Assembly: GCF_019038435.1 (NCBI RefSeq) | Contig: NZ_JAGPOX010000008.1 | Coordinates: 45,042 to 109,041 of the forward strand | Direction: 5' to 3' | Source: Nocardia alni | Lineage (GTDB): Bacteria > Actinomycetota > Actinomycetes > Mycobacteriales > Mycobacteriaceae | DNA length: 64,000 bases | Shown: one piece after another, positions 1-7,970 of the stretch | Numbering within the stretch: position 1 is the stretch's first letter | Layout: every line of letters begins with the position of its first letter | Notes under the pieces: model-generated | Databases searched by the model: none | Told to the model about the DNA's origin: nothing | What the model saw: the letters and a program-made list of their open reading frames with translations, nothing else | Program-made: the position numbers and the translations under genes

Positions 1-37
1 GGCACAGTTGATTACGTTGTCAGAGCGCTGGAGATTC

Positions 38-718
38 ATGCCCGAGCCCTATTTCGCCCCGGATCAGCTCGACGAAACCGGTTGTCCCGCTTGGATCACC
101 GAGTTCGCGGGGACCGAATACGATGCCAACCATATGGTGCACGTCGTGCGCGATATCTACCCCGCCGAGGCGCTGGAGTTACTGGGCGCCGATCCGGAGG
201 AGATCAGGCCTTGCGTCCTGCCTACCAGGGATCCCGGTGAGAAGACGTCGCTGGCCCGGGCGGCCATCCACCCGCTGAATCCCATCGTGGTACTCATCGC
301 GGCCCGTATCGGCGAGTGGACGTTCATCTACGACGATCTGGGCGAGACCGGGTGCCTGTGGCACCTCGAGCAGCAGCCGCCGGTGGACTCGACCGCGGCA
401 CTGTCCACCAAAGGTGGGGTAGCCGCGACCGCCGCCGTCTCGATCACCGGGCATATCGGCTTCACCTACGCGGTCGACGGCGACATCAAGGTCTGGCACA
501 GCGACCGCGGCTTCGAGGCCACCGATCTCGAGAACGACGCACCGGCAGAGGTACGGGCCGCAGCCGAGGCCGCGGGCACAATCCAGGCCGAGCCCGACGA
601 CGGAATCACCATGCGCATGATCTGCGCCCTCACAGGCCTCCCCCGCACCATGAACGAACTCCGCGAAATCCCCCTGCTCATCGTCCCCCACGAATCCCGC
701 CCCTACCTCTTCGGCTGA
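38..718 (+). CDS. DUF6461-like hypothetical protein
   Basis: A 226-residue soluble protein with no signal peptide or membrane segment. Its layout (an early WITEF stretch, an AxEALELLGA segment, a central VVLIAARIGEWTFIYDD strand and a C-terminal GLP/ELREIPLL helix) resembles the actinobacterial DUF6461 family, whose function is unknown. I chose the ATG at 38 because GGAG sits just upstream; a TTG at position 8 in the same frame would add ten residues. It lies next to a TetR gene read from the other strand, with no evidence that the two act together. Family assignment is from general resemblance only. Confidence 0.6.
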   Translation: MPEPYFAPDQLDETGCPAWITEFAGTEYDANHMVHVVRDIYPAEALELLGADPEEIRPCVLPTRDPGEKTSLARAAIHPLNPIVVLIAARIGEWTFIYDDLGETGCLWHLEQQPPVDSTAALSTKGGVAATAAVSITGHIGFTYAVDGDIKVWHSDRGFEATDLENDAPAEVRAAAEAAGTIQAEPDDGITMRMICALTGLPRTMNELREIPLLIVPHESRPYLFG

Positions 719-783
719 GGATGCCGACGAGCCGGTGGTGACCGGCTCGCGCGGTCCCGGTAGTCCAGTCGATAAACGTCGGC

Positions 784-1386
784 CTACCGCCGCTCGCGAA
801 CGGCGTCGTACCCCGCGGTCAGCCAGTACACCGTGCGGTCGACCGCCAGGACGATATCCCGCACCTCGATCTCACCGCCCGCGAACCGCCCGAGCAGCCC
901 GTAGACGAGACTCGACAGGATCGACTCGAGATCCGCCACGAAATCGGCGTCAACATCGGCCAGTACCGTCATGGCAGCTGGTACAACGGCGTCGAACCCA
1001 CGGCGGATCAGCCGCTCGCTCCCGGGGGCGGCCCGCGCGCGGAAATACGCCACCAGCAGGGCCGGGTGGCTCTCCCACGGCTCGAAGATCCGGCGTAGCA
1101 CCCACATCAGGCCCTCGTACACCGATCCGCCCACGCCACCATACGCTTCCAAGCCCGCGTAGCGGTTCTCCTGCATCCACCAGTCCAGGGCGGAACTGAT
1201 GAGTTCGTCGCGGGTGTCGTACAGCTTGTAGATCTTGGCCAGCGAGACACGGGCGCTCCGGGCCACCTCACGCATCTGAAACCCGTCGTAGCCTTCGCTT
1301 TCCACGAGTTCCACCACGGCCCGGCGGATCCGGTCGTCCGCCGTACCTTCCGAATCCGAGACCGCCGCCTGCCGCTCAGAGACCAC
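784..1386 (-). CDS. TetR/AcrR family transcriptional repressor
   Basis: A 200-residue regulator. Residues about 17-65 form a typical TetR helix-turn-helix (FQMREVARSARVSLAKIYKLY), followed by an alpha-helical ligand-binding domain. Start is GTG at 1386; no better in-frame ATG lies nearby. The gene is divergent from a mycofactocin-type SDR operon starting at 1548. The 161-bp spacer holds two palindromes: a perfect GGTAATCAGATTACC and AGAGTGCTACTCT. The simplest reading is that this protein represses itself and the 1.5-6.9 kb operon through one of them. The ligand is unknown; a CoA-thioester or lipid-like compound is plausible from the context. Confidence 0.88.
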   Translation of the reverse strand: MVSERQAAVSDSEGTADDRIRRAVVELVESEGYDGFQMREVARSARVSLAKIYKLYDTRDELISSALDWWMQENRYAGLEAYGGVGGSVYEGLMWVLRRIFEPWESHPALLVAYFRARAAPGSERLIRRGFDAVVPAAMTVLADVDADFVADLESILSSLVYGLLGRFAGGEIEVRDIVLAVDRTVYWLTAGYDAVRERR

Positions 1387-1413
1387 ACCGAACTCCCTTC
1401 CCGCATGCTGACA

Positions 1414-1426
1414 AGAGTGCTACTCT
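1414..1426. promoter_or_regulatory. Palindrome AGAGT-GCT-ACTCT
   Basis: Perfect 5+3+5 inverted repeat 28 bp upstream of the tetR start. It shares the 3-nt spacer and AG/CT-rich arms of the GAGAATNNNATTCTC sites elsewhere in the window, with three differences from that consensus in a 15-bp alignment. It may be a diverged member of that family or unrelated. Confidence 0.35.
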
Positions 1427-1434
1427 CACTAACT

Positions 1435-1449
1435 GGTAATCAGATTACC
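1435..1449. promoter_or_regulatory. TetR operator candidate GGTAATCAGATTACC
   Basis: Perfect 7+1+7 palindrome between the divergent tetR (start 1386) and SDR operon (start 1548). Size, symmetry and position fit an autoregulatory TetR operator. I saw no other copy in the window, so it is probably the local site of the adjacent TetR. Confidence 0.6.
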
Positions 1450-1547
1450 GCACGATAAGTGCATAATTCGCGTCCAATCATCACCGTGTTCCCTTCGGCG
1501 CCACGGCGGATGCGACGCGGTTTCCGCTCGGTTCGAAGCGAGGATCA

Positions 1548-2381
1548 ATGGGATCATCAGAGGGCAAGGTCGCCTTCATTTCCGGTGTCGCGCGTGGCCA
1601 GGGGCGCAGTCACGCCGTGCGCCTGGCCACCCAGGGCGCCGACATCATCGGCGTAGACATCTGCGCCGACATCGCGTCCATCAATTATCCGTTGGCCACC
1701 CGGGAGGAGCTCGACGAAACCGTGGCGCTCGTCGAGGCCACGGGGCGCCGCATGCTCGGCACGGTGGCCGATGTCCGCGATTTCGACCAGGTACGCACCG
1801 CCATCGACACCGGAGTCGCCGAATTCGGGCGCCTCGACATCGTCTGCGCCAACGCGGGTATCGCGCCGATGTCGTTCGAACAGGCGCCGATCGAGCAGGA
1901 ACTCGCGCAGTGGGGCGACGTCATCGGCGTCAACCTGTCCGGCGCGTTCCACGTCACCCGGGCCGCGATACCGCACCTGATCGCCGGCGGGCGGGGCGGG
2001 GCGATCGTGCTGACCAGCTCCACCGCCGGTCTGGTGGGCATGGGCAGCGTGGAGGGCGGTGGCCTGGGTTACGCGGCGTCCAAGCACGGCATCGTCGGCA
2101 TCATGCGTGTGCTGGCCAACATCCTTGCCCCGCACAGCATCCGGGTCAACACGGTACACCCGACCGCGGTGAACACGATGATGGCGGTCAATCCGGCGAT
2201 GATGGACTGGGTGCAGAACCACCCCGAATCCGGTGGACCTCATCTGATGAATCCTATGCCGGTGGCGCTGGTGGAACCCGAGGACATCAGCGCGGCGGTC
2301 GCATTCCTCGCCTCCGACGAGGCTCGATACATCACCGGCGTGACACTGCCCGTCGACGCCGGATTCTGCAACAAGCTGTGA
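1548..2381 (+). CDS. Mycofactocin-coupled SDR family oxidoreductase
   Basis: A 277-residue short-chain dehydrogenase, probably oxidising an alcohol with a non-exchangeable NAD whose electrons go to mycofactocin. The Rossmann glycine motif is unusual, SGVARGQGRSHAVRLA, where classical SDRs have TGxxxGIG. It is followed by the family-specific insertion DICADIASINYPLATREEL. Both features mark the TIGR03971 mycofactocin group. Catalytic residues are visible: Ser in LTSSTAG and the YAASK motif. ATG 1548 is preceded by GAGG. It is the first gene of a tight operon (next gene 11 bp downstream) running to the P450 ending at 6862. The substrate is not deducible. No mft biosynthesis genes lie in this window. 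Confidence 0.9.
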   Translation: MGSSEGKVAFISGVARGQGRSHAVRLATQGADIIGVDICADIASINYPLATREELDETVALVEATGRRMLGTVADVRDFDQVRTAIDTGVAEFGRLDIVCANAGIAPMSFEQAPIEQELAQWGDVIGVNLSGAFHVTRAAIPHLIAGGRGGAIVLTSSTAGLVGMGSVEGGGLGYAASKHGIVGIMRVLANILAPHSIRVNTVHPTAVNTMMAVNPAMMDWVQNHPESGGPHLMNPMPVALVEPEDISAAVAFLASDEARYITGVTLPVDAGFCNKL

Positions 2382-2392
2382 ACGGAGACGAG

Positions 2393-3205
2393 ATGAGCGA
2401 CGCAGCTGGGCGGGTGGCAGGTAAACGAGTGCTGATCACCGGCGCGGCGCGCGGGATGGGCCGCAGCCACGCGGTGCGTCTGGCGCAGGAAGGGGCCGAT
2501 CTGATCCTCGTGGACATCTGCGCACCGCTGCCGGATATCGAATATCCGCTGTCGACGCCCGAAGATCTGGCGGAGACGGCCGAACTGGTGGAAAAGCTGG
2601 GCAGACGTGCCGTGACGGCGATCGTGGACATCCGCGACGCGACGGCCATGGAGATCGCGGTCGCCGAGGGCGCCGAACGGCTGGGCGGCCTGGATGCCGC
2701 GGTGGCCAACGCCGGTGTGCTCACCGCGGGCACGTGGGTCACCACCACCCCACAGCAGTGGCGAATCGTGCTCGACGTCAATCTGATCGGCACGTGGAAC
2801 ACCTGCGCCGCTGCCATACCGCACCTGCTCGAGCACGGCGGCAGCCTGGTGAACATCAGCTCGGCGGCGGCGCTGAAGGGCACCCCGCTGCATATCCCGT
2901 ACACCGCGTCCAAGGCCGGTATCGTCGGCCTGAGCCGATCGCTGGCCAATGAGCTTGCCGCACACCAGATCCGGGTGAACACAGTGCACCCGACCGGCGT
3001 CGAGACCGGTATGCGACCGGACTCCCTGTTCACTCTGCTCACCGAGGTGCGCTCCGACCTCGCGCCGATATTCGGCAATGCCATGCCGGTGGCGATGGTG
3101 GAGGCCATCGATATCAGCAACGCCGTGCTGTACCTGGTCTCCGACGAGTCCCGCTACCTCACGGGCACGGAGTTGAAGGTCGACGCGGGTGTCACCCTCC
3201 GTTAG
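2393..3205 (+). CDS. Mycofactocin-coupled SDR family oxidoreductase
   Basis: A 270-residue paralogue of the preceding gene, with the same TGAARGMGRSHAVRLA cofactor motif, the DICAPLPDIEYPLSTPEDL insertion, catalytic Ser in ISSAAAL and the YTASK motif. I chose ATG 2393 because it has GGAGACGAG directly upstream and gives the normal N-terminus; the open frame extends much further 5' without coding character. Two adjacent mycofactocin SDRs suggest consecutive oxidations, or two stereoisomers of one alcohol, before the aldehyde dehydrogenase encoded downstream. Confidence 0.9.
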   Translation: MSDAAGRVAGKRVLITGAARGMGRSHAVRLAQEGADLILVDICAPLPDIEYPLSTPEDLAETAELVEKLGRRAVTAIVDIRDATAMEIAVAEGAERLGGLDAAVANAGVLTAGTWVTTTPQQWRIVLDVNLIGTWNTCAAAIPHLLEHGGSLVNISSAAALKGTPLHIPYTASKAGIVGLSRSLANELAAHQIRVNTVHPTGVETGMRPDSLFTLLTEVRSDLAPIFGNAMPVAMVEAIDISNAVLYLVSDESRYLTGTELKVDAGVTLR

Positions 3206-3212
3206 TGACACC
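3188..3212 (+). other. Stem-loop across the SDR stop codon
   Basis: GGTGTCAC at 3188-3195 pairs perfectly with GTGACACC at 3205-3212 around a 9-nt loop, straddling the TAG stop of the SDR. No T-run follows. It could be an intra-operon attenuator or mRNA stabiliser, or chance in G+C-rich DNA. Confidence 0.35.
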
Positions 3213-3250
3213 GGCCGAATCTCATACAGCTACCACCAGTTTGGACACTC

Positions 3251-4075
3251 ATGACAACCGACACCACCTCGAACCGGCGCACACAGGGAAGGCGCGAATT
3301 CGCAGCGGTGATGACCTGTCCGGCTCCGCGGGACACGAGCCCAGCGATCGCCGACGGCCTGATCGACTTCGTCTTCGCCGAGATCTGGACTCGCCCCGGC
3401 CTGACGCGACGAGAGCGCAGATTCATCACCCTGTCCTGCGCGGCGGACGCCGACGCCGAGCAGCCGATCGTCGATCACGTCTACGCCGCACTGAACAGCG
3501 GCGACATCACCATCACCGAGATGCGCGAAGCCGTCCTGCATTTCGCGGTCTACGCCGGCTGGCCCAAGGCCTCTCGTTTCAACGGGATCGTCGATCAGCA
3601 GTGGGAGCGCGTCAACCGCGAACGCGGCCAGCGGGTTCCACCGCCGGAACCGCTGCTGCCGTTGACCACACCCAACGATCCGCAGGCCCGGCTCGCGCGC
3701 GGCGAGCAGTGTTTCATGGAGGTCAATTGCCTGCCGTACGTCCCCGACCGCGACAATCCCTATCAGGGGGCGGGAATCCTCAACTTCGTTTTCGGCGAGA
3801 TGTGGCCGCGACCGGGCCTGGGCATGAAGGAGCGGCGGCTGATCACCGTCGCCTGCGTGGCGTTCCAGGACGCGCCGTATCCGATCCTGTCGCACGTCTA
3901 CGCCGCGCTGAAGAGCCGGGACCTGACGTTCGACGAAATGGACGAGTTCGCACTGCATTTCGCCGCGTATTGCGGCTGGCCCAAGGCCTCCCACCTCGAT
4001 CAGATGATCGCGGAGCAGAAGGCCAGGGTGCTCGAGGAGTGGCAAGTAGAAGACCGAAACACTGTGCAGGAATAG
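3251..4075 (+). CDS. Tandem carboxymuconolactone decarboxylase-like protein
   Basis: A 274-residue protein with two internal repeats of the CMD/AhpD-like fold, at residues about 35-115 and 170-255. The copies share the pattern E-(I/M)-W-x-RPGL-x-x-(R/K)ERR-x-IT, HVYAAL and HFAxYxGWPKAS. Neither carries the CxxC pair of peroxidatic AhpD proteins, so a thiol peroxidase role is unlikely. A gamma-lactone decarboxylase-like or ring-processing role in the operon is possible. ATG 3251 follows the preceding SDR by 45 bp, and only 2 bp separate its stop from the aldehyde dehydrogenase start. Substrate unknown. Confidence 0.82.
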   Translation: MTTDTTSNRRTQGRREFAAVMTCPAPRDTSPAIADGLIDFVFAEIWTRPGLTRRERRFITLSCAADADAEQPIVDHVYAALNSGDITITEMREAVLHFAVYAGWPKASRFNGIVDQQWERVNRERGQRVPPPEPLLPLTTPNDPQARLARGEQCFMEVNCLPYVPDRDNPYQGAGILNFVFGEMWPRPGLGMKERRLITVACVAFQDAPYPILSHVYAALKSRDLTFDEMDEFALHFAAYCGWPKASHLDQMIAEQKARVLEEWQVEDRNTVQE

Positions 4076-4077
4076 CT

Positions 4078-5541
4078 ATGCCGACCACAACCGCACATCC
4101 GGAACTGCCGGACGGACTGATCATCGGCGGCGATCGAGTCACCCGTACCTCCGGCGGCACGCACGCGCACATCGACCCGGCCACCGGCCGAGTCAATGCC
4201 ACAGTTCCACTGGCCGGGCCGGACGAGATCGGTGCCGCTGTCGCCGCGGGCTGGGAGGCGCAGCGGGAATGGATGTCGTTCACCGCCGACCGCCGTCGCG
4301 ATCTCCTCATCGATCTGGCGGATGCGGTCGCCGAGCAGATGGCCGAGTTCTCCCGCCTCAACGTGCTGGACTACGCAGTCCCGATCTCGTTGGCCGTCAA
4401 CACGATTCTGCTCGAACGTTTCCTGCGGCATTTCGCCGGATACGTCGACAAGCCGCACGGCCTGAGCACCCCGGTATCCGGATCCGGCGACATCAACCTC
4501 GTCGAACGCGAACCCTACGGCGTGGTCGGGGTGATCGCGCCGTGGAACGGGGCGATGGTCGTGGCCGCGTCGTGTGTCGCTCCGGCCCTGGCCGCAGGAA
4601 ATGCCGTCGTGCTCAAGCCCTCTCCCCTGGCGCCCCTAGCCGCGCTGCGCTTCGGGGAGCTCTGCACGCGCACGGGACTGCCGCCGGGGTTGGTCAACGT
4701 GGTCCCGGCGGACGCCGAGGGCAGCCAGGCCCTGGTCCGGCATCCGAATGTGCGCAAGATCCACTTCACCGGCGGCGGCGACACCGCCCGTGCCGTCCTG
4801 GCCGGTGCGGCAACGAATCTCACCCCTGTGGTGACCGAATTGGGCGGCAAATCCGCCAATCTCGTCTTCTCGGACGCGAACCTCGATGCGGCAGCACAAC
4901 TATCGGCGTATCAGGGTCCGCTGGTCCAGTCGGGACAGAGCTGTGCCTGCGCCAGCCGCATCCTGGTGCACGAGTCGGTCTACGAGGCATTTCTGGAGAA
5001 GTTCGTCGCGGTGGTCCAGTCGACGAAGGTCGGCGACCCGTTCGATCCGACCGTGACGGTGGGTCCGGTGATCAGTGAGAGCGCCGCCGAACGCATCCTG
5101 AGCATCGTCGATCGCGCGGTGGCCGAGCGGGCAGGGGAGCTGATCACCGGCGGCACACGGATCGGCGGCGAACTGGCGGAGGGCTATTACCTCGAACCGA
5201 CGGTATTCGCCCATGTCGACAATCGATCGGCCCTGGCACAGTGCGAGACCTTCGGCCCCGTGGCCTCGGTGATCCCGTTCGCCGACGAGGACGAGGCGCT
5301 CCGGCTCGCCAACGACACCCCCTACGGACTGAACGCCTTCGTGCAGACCGCCGACCTCACCCGGGCGCACCGAGTCGCGCGGCGCCTGGAGGCCGGTTCG
5401 GTGTGGATCAACCAGATCAGCGATATCGCACCGCAGGGCCCCTATGGCGGTTACAAGCACAGCGGCTTCGGCCGGACCGGCGGGCTCGACGGACTGTATG
5501 AGTTTTTGCAGGTCAAAAACATTCGTATCGGAATGGGCTGA
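4078..5541 (+). CDS. NAD(P)-dependent aldehyde dehydrogenase
   Basis: A 487-residue ALDH-superfamily enzyme of normal length, oxidising an aldehyde to a carboxylate. Landmarks: N-terminal IIGGDRV...HIDPATG, cofactor segment VIAPWNG, general-base Glu in VTELGGKSANLVF, and the catalytic Cys in QSGQSCACASRILV. The C-terminal PYGLNAFVQTADL and GGYKHSGFGRTGG are typical. I chose ATG 4078, 2 bp after the preceding stop; longer in-frame versions run through the CMD gene and lack coding sense. In the operon it probably receives the aldehyde made by the upstream mycofactocin SDRs. Confidence 0.92.
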   Translation: MPTTTAHPELPDGLIIGGDRVTRTSGGTHAHIDPATGRVNATVPLAGPDEIGAAVAAGWEAQREWMSFTADRRRDLLIDLADAVAEQMAEFSRLNVLDYAVPISLAVNTILLERFLRHFAGYVDKPHGLSTPVSGSGDINLVEREPYGVVGVIAPWNGAMVVAASCVAPALAAGNAVVLKPSPLAPLAALRFGELCTRTGLPPGLVNVVPADAEGSQALVRHPNVRKIHFTGGGDTARAVLAGAATNLTPVVTELGGKSANLVFSDANLDAAAQLSAYQGPLVQSGQSCACASRILVHESVYEAFLEKFVAVVQSTKVGDPFDPTVTVGPVISESAAERILSIVDRAVAERAGELITGGTRIGGELAEGYYLEPTVFAHVDNRSALAQCETFGPVASVIPFADEDEALRLANDTPYGLNAFVQTADLTRAHRVARRLEAGSVWINQISDIAPQGPYGGYKHSGFGRTGGLDGLYEFLQVKNIRIGMG

Positions 5542-5584
5542 CTCCCGTATATCCATCACTCTCCCGCCATGAAAGGCCGGAACA

Positions 5585-6862
5585 ATGACCGATTCAGCAC
5601 TGGCCGACTATTTCTCCGACGCCGATATCGCCCAGGACCCATATGCCTATCTGGCCGCTCTGCGCGGCCGGAACCCGGTGTTCCGGGAGCCGCATCACGG
5701 TGTCGTCGCCGTCACTGGTTACCGGGAAGCCATCGAGGTGTTCCGCGATTCCGAAACCTTCTCCGCCTGTATATCCATCGGCGGACCGTTCCCACCGCTG
5801 CCCTTCGAGCCCGTCGGGGACGACATCACCGCCCAGATCGAGGAACATCGCCACGAATTCCCGATCCACGAGCACATGGTGACAATGGACCCGCCGGACC
5901 ATACCCGCACCCGCGCCCTGCTGAGCAAGCTCCTGACACCGAAACGCCTGAAGGAGAACGAGGAATACATGTGGCGGCAGGCGGACCGCCAGCTCGACGA
6001 GTTCCTCGCCAACGGACGCTGCGAATTCCTCGACGAGTACGGAAAACCCTTCGCCACCTTGGTGATCGCCGACCTACTCGGTGTACCGGACAACGATCGC
6101 GACGAGTTCCGCGCGGCCCTGTCCGGACACAAGCGGCCGGGCAGCCGGGTCGGGGCGCTGAATCACGAGCCCGTCGGCGCCAATCCACTGGAATGGCTGG
6201 ACGATACGTTCGGCGCGTACATCACAGAGCGCCAACGTGATCCACGCCAGGACATCCTCAGTGTCCTGGCCGGGAGCACCTATCCCGACGGATCCGTACC
6301 CTCGATCATCGAGCTGGTCCGCCCCGCCACATTCCTGTTCGCCGCCGGACAGGAGACGGTCACGAAATTGCTCAGCGCCGCCGTGCGGGTCCTCGGTGAG
6401 CGGCCGCACTATCAGCGGCTGCTCCGTGAGGACCGCACGCTGATCGGTCCGTTCATCGAGGAGGCACTGCGTATCGAAAGCCCGACCAAGGTCGATTTCC
6501 GCCTGGCCCGCAAGACAACTCGACTCGGCGACCTCGACATCCCCGCCGGCACGGTGATCATGGTGTGCATCGGCGCGGCCAACCGCGACCCCCGGAAGTT
6601 CGACTCCCCCGACGAGTTCCGGCTGGACCGTCCGAATGCCCGCGAACACATCGCGTTCGGCCGCGGCATCCACACCTGCGCGGGCGCGCCGCTGGCTCGG
6701 GTGGAGGGCCGGGTCACCCTGGAGCGCCTGCTGGACCGCACCCGCGACCTGACGATCGACGACACCGCCCACGGCCCTGCCGACGACCGCCACTACGTGT
6801 ACGAGCCGACCTTCCTCCTGCGCGGCCTGCGCAATCTGCACATCACATTCACCCCGGCCTGA
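5585..6862 (+). CDS. Cytochrome P450
   Basis: A 425-residue soluble bacterial class I P450. Visible elements: I-helix oxygen-binding AAGQETVTKLL (the usual acidic-Thr pair appears as E-T), K-helix EEALRIES (ExxR), and the haem loop HIAFGRGIHTCAGAPLARVE with the Cys thiolate ligand. It probably hydroxylates the substrate of this operon. ATG 5585 follows the ALDH by 43 bp and is preceded by AAAGG. No ferredoxin lies beside it; one is encoded at 30.9 kb next to a different P450, so electron partners are uncertain. Confidence 0.93.
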   Translation: MTDSALADYFSDADIAQDPYAYLAALRGRNPVFREPHHGVVAVTGYREAIEVFRDSETFSACISIGGPFPPLPFEPVGDDITAQIEEHRHEFPIHEHMVTMDPPDHTRTRALLSKLLTPKRLKENEEYMWRQADRQLDEFLANGRCEFLDEYGKPFATLVIADLLGVPDNDRDEFRAALSGHKRPGSRVGALNHEPVGANPLEWLDDTFGAYITERQRDPRQDILSVLAGSTYPDGSVPSIIELVRPATFLFAAGQETVTKLLSAAVRVLGERPHYQRLLREDRTLIGPFIEEALRIESPTKVDFRLARKTTRLGDLDIPAGTVIMVCIGAANRDPRKFDSPDEFRLDRPNAREHIAFGRGIHTCAGAPLARVEGRVTLERLLDRTRDLTIDDTAHGPADDRHYVYEPTFLLRGLRNLHITFTPA

Positions 6863-6999
6863 TACACCCCGGAGACTACTGTCTTTCGCTCCCCACGAGT
6901 CCACACCCGCTACAGCTCGTGCCCAACGATCACGCATAGCGTGACGGACGGCCTCCCGAGCCAGGAAAACACTTGCACCAGGCTCGTACTGTCGAGGCG

Positions 7000-7788
7000 A
7001 TGACAGATATCGACAGCTTGCTCGCGGCGTACGACGAGCAGATGCGGGGAACACCGCCCAACCTTCCGCGCGGGGTCAGCTGCGAGCGGGACGGTCCGCT
7101 GCTACGGATCGTCGGTCAGTTCCGCGGTTTGATCAGTCCCCCACCGGACCTCGGCGTGTCGGGTGTCGAGCTGGACCGGTTGATCACCCGTCAGCGTGAC
7201 TACTTCGCCGCGCGCGGTGAGGGAGTGGAATGGAAGATCCGCGGGCACGACAAACCCGATGATCTGACCGATCACCTGCGCGCGGCCGGTTTCGTTCCCG
7301 AAGGACAGGAGACAGTTCTGATCGGAGTGGCCGACGACATGCCCGCCGAGCCGGCATTGCCGGACGGAGTCATCGTTCGCCATGTCACCGCCGACGCCGA
7401 CATGCACCGGATCGCCGCCATGGAGTCAGCTGTATGGCAGCGTGATTGTGGCTGGGTCGCGGAGGATCTCATCGGCCGGGTCGGTACCGCACCAGATGAG
7501 ATCGTGGTGCTCGTCGCCGAGGCGGACGGCGAGGTGGTGTCCGCAGGCTGGCTGGTGTTCCGCGAAGGCACCGATTTCGCCTGCCTGTGGGGCGGATCGA
7601 CGCTGTCACAGTGGAGAGGTCGCGGAATCTACCGCGCACTGGTCGCCACCCGGGCCGCCCTCGCCATCGCCCGCGGGGTGAGGTTCCTCCAGGTGGACGC
7701 CTCCGACGACAGCGCTCCGATCCTGCGCCGCCTGGGGTTCCACGCCGTCACCACCACCACGCCTTACGTCTGGTCGCCCATGGAGTAG
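7000..7788 (+). CDS. GNAT family N-acetyltransferase
   Basis: A 262-residue protein whose C-terminal half is a GNAT domain. The acetyl-CoA motif A is readable as QWRGRGIYRALVATRAALA, preceded by the strand GEVVSAGWLVF. The N-terminal 100 residues are a family-specific extension. ATG 7000 is chosen over an in-frame TTG-type start at 6973 because the extra nine residues are not conserved-looking. A TACTGT hexamer 8 bp upstream would fit a leaderless promoter. The acceptor substrate is unknown, and the gene appears independent of the flanking catabolic operons. Confidence 0.85.
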   Translation: MTDIDSLLAAYDEQMRGTPPNLPRGVSCERDGPLLRIVGQFRGLISPPPDLGVSGVELDRLITRQRDYFAARGEGVEWKIRGHDKPDDLTDHLRAAGFVPEGQETVLIGVADDMPAEPALPDGVIVRHVTADADMHRIAAMESAVWQRDCGWVAEDLIGRVGTAPDEIVVLVAEADGEVVSAGWLVFREGTDFACLWGGSTLSQWRGRGIYRALVATRAALAIARGVRFLQVDASDDSAPILRRLGFHAVTTTTPYVWSPME

Positions 7789-7884
7789 TCACAGACTGGA
7801 CCACTCGGGACGTCCACGGATCCGGTCGACACCTGCGGTTGATGCATGTTCTCCGATTTCGGTATCGAAGTTCTTGATCTAGGA

Positions 7885-7897
7885 GAATAGTATATTC
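7885..7897. promoter_or_regulatory. Operator-like palindrome GAATA-GTA-TATTC
   Basis: Perfect 5+3+5 inverted repeat within GGAGAATAGTATATTCAG, 74 bp upstream of the acyl-CoA ligase start at 7971. It resembles GAATG-ATA-CATTC at 29076-29088 and shares the GAGAAT left half with the 15-bp palindromes at 9544, 15087 and 25292. Probably a variant site for the same regulator. Confidence 0.5.
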
Positions 7898-7970
7898 AGA
7901 GCTCGCAGCCTCAGCCCACGTCTCACCCGGCCGCGCCGCGAGCGGTTCCGCGCCGGGTCCGGGAGTATCC

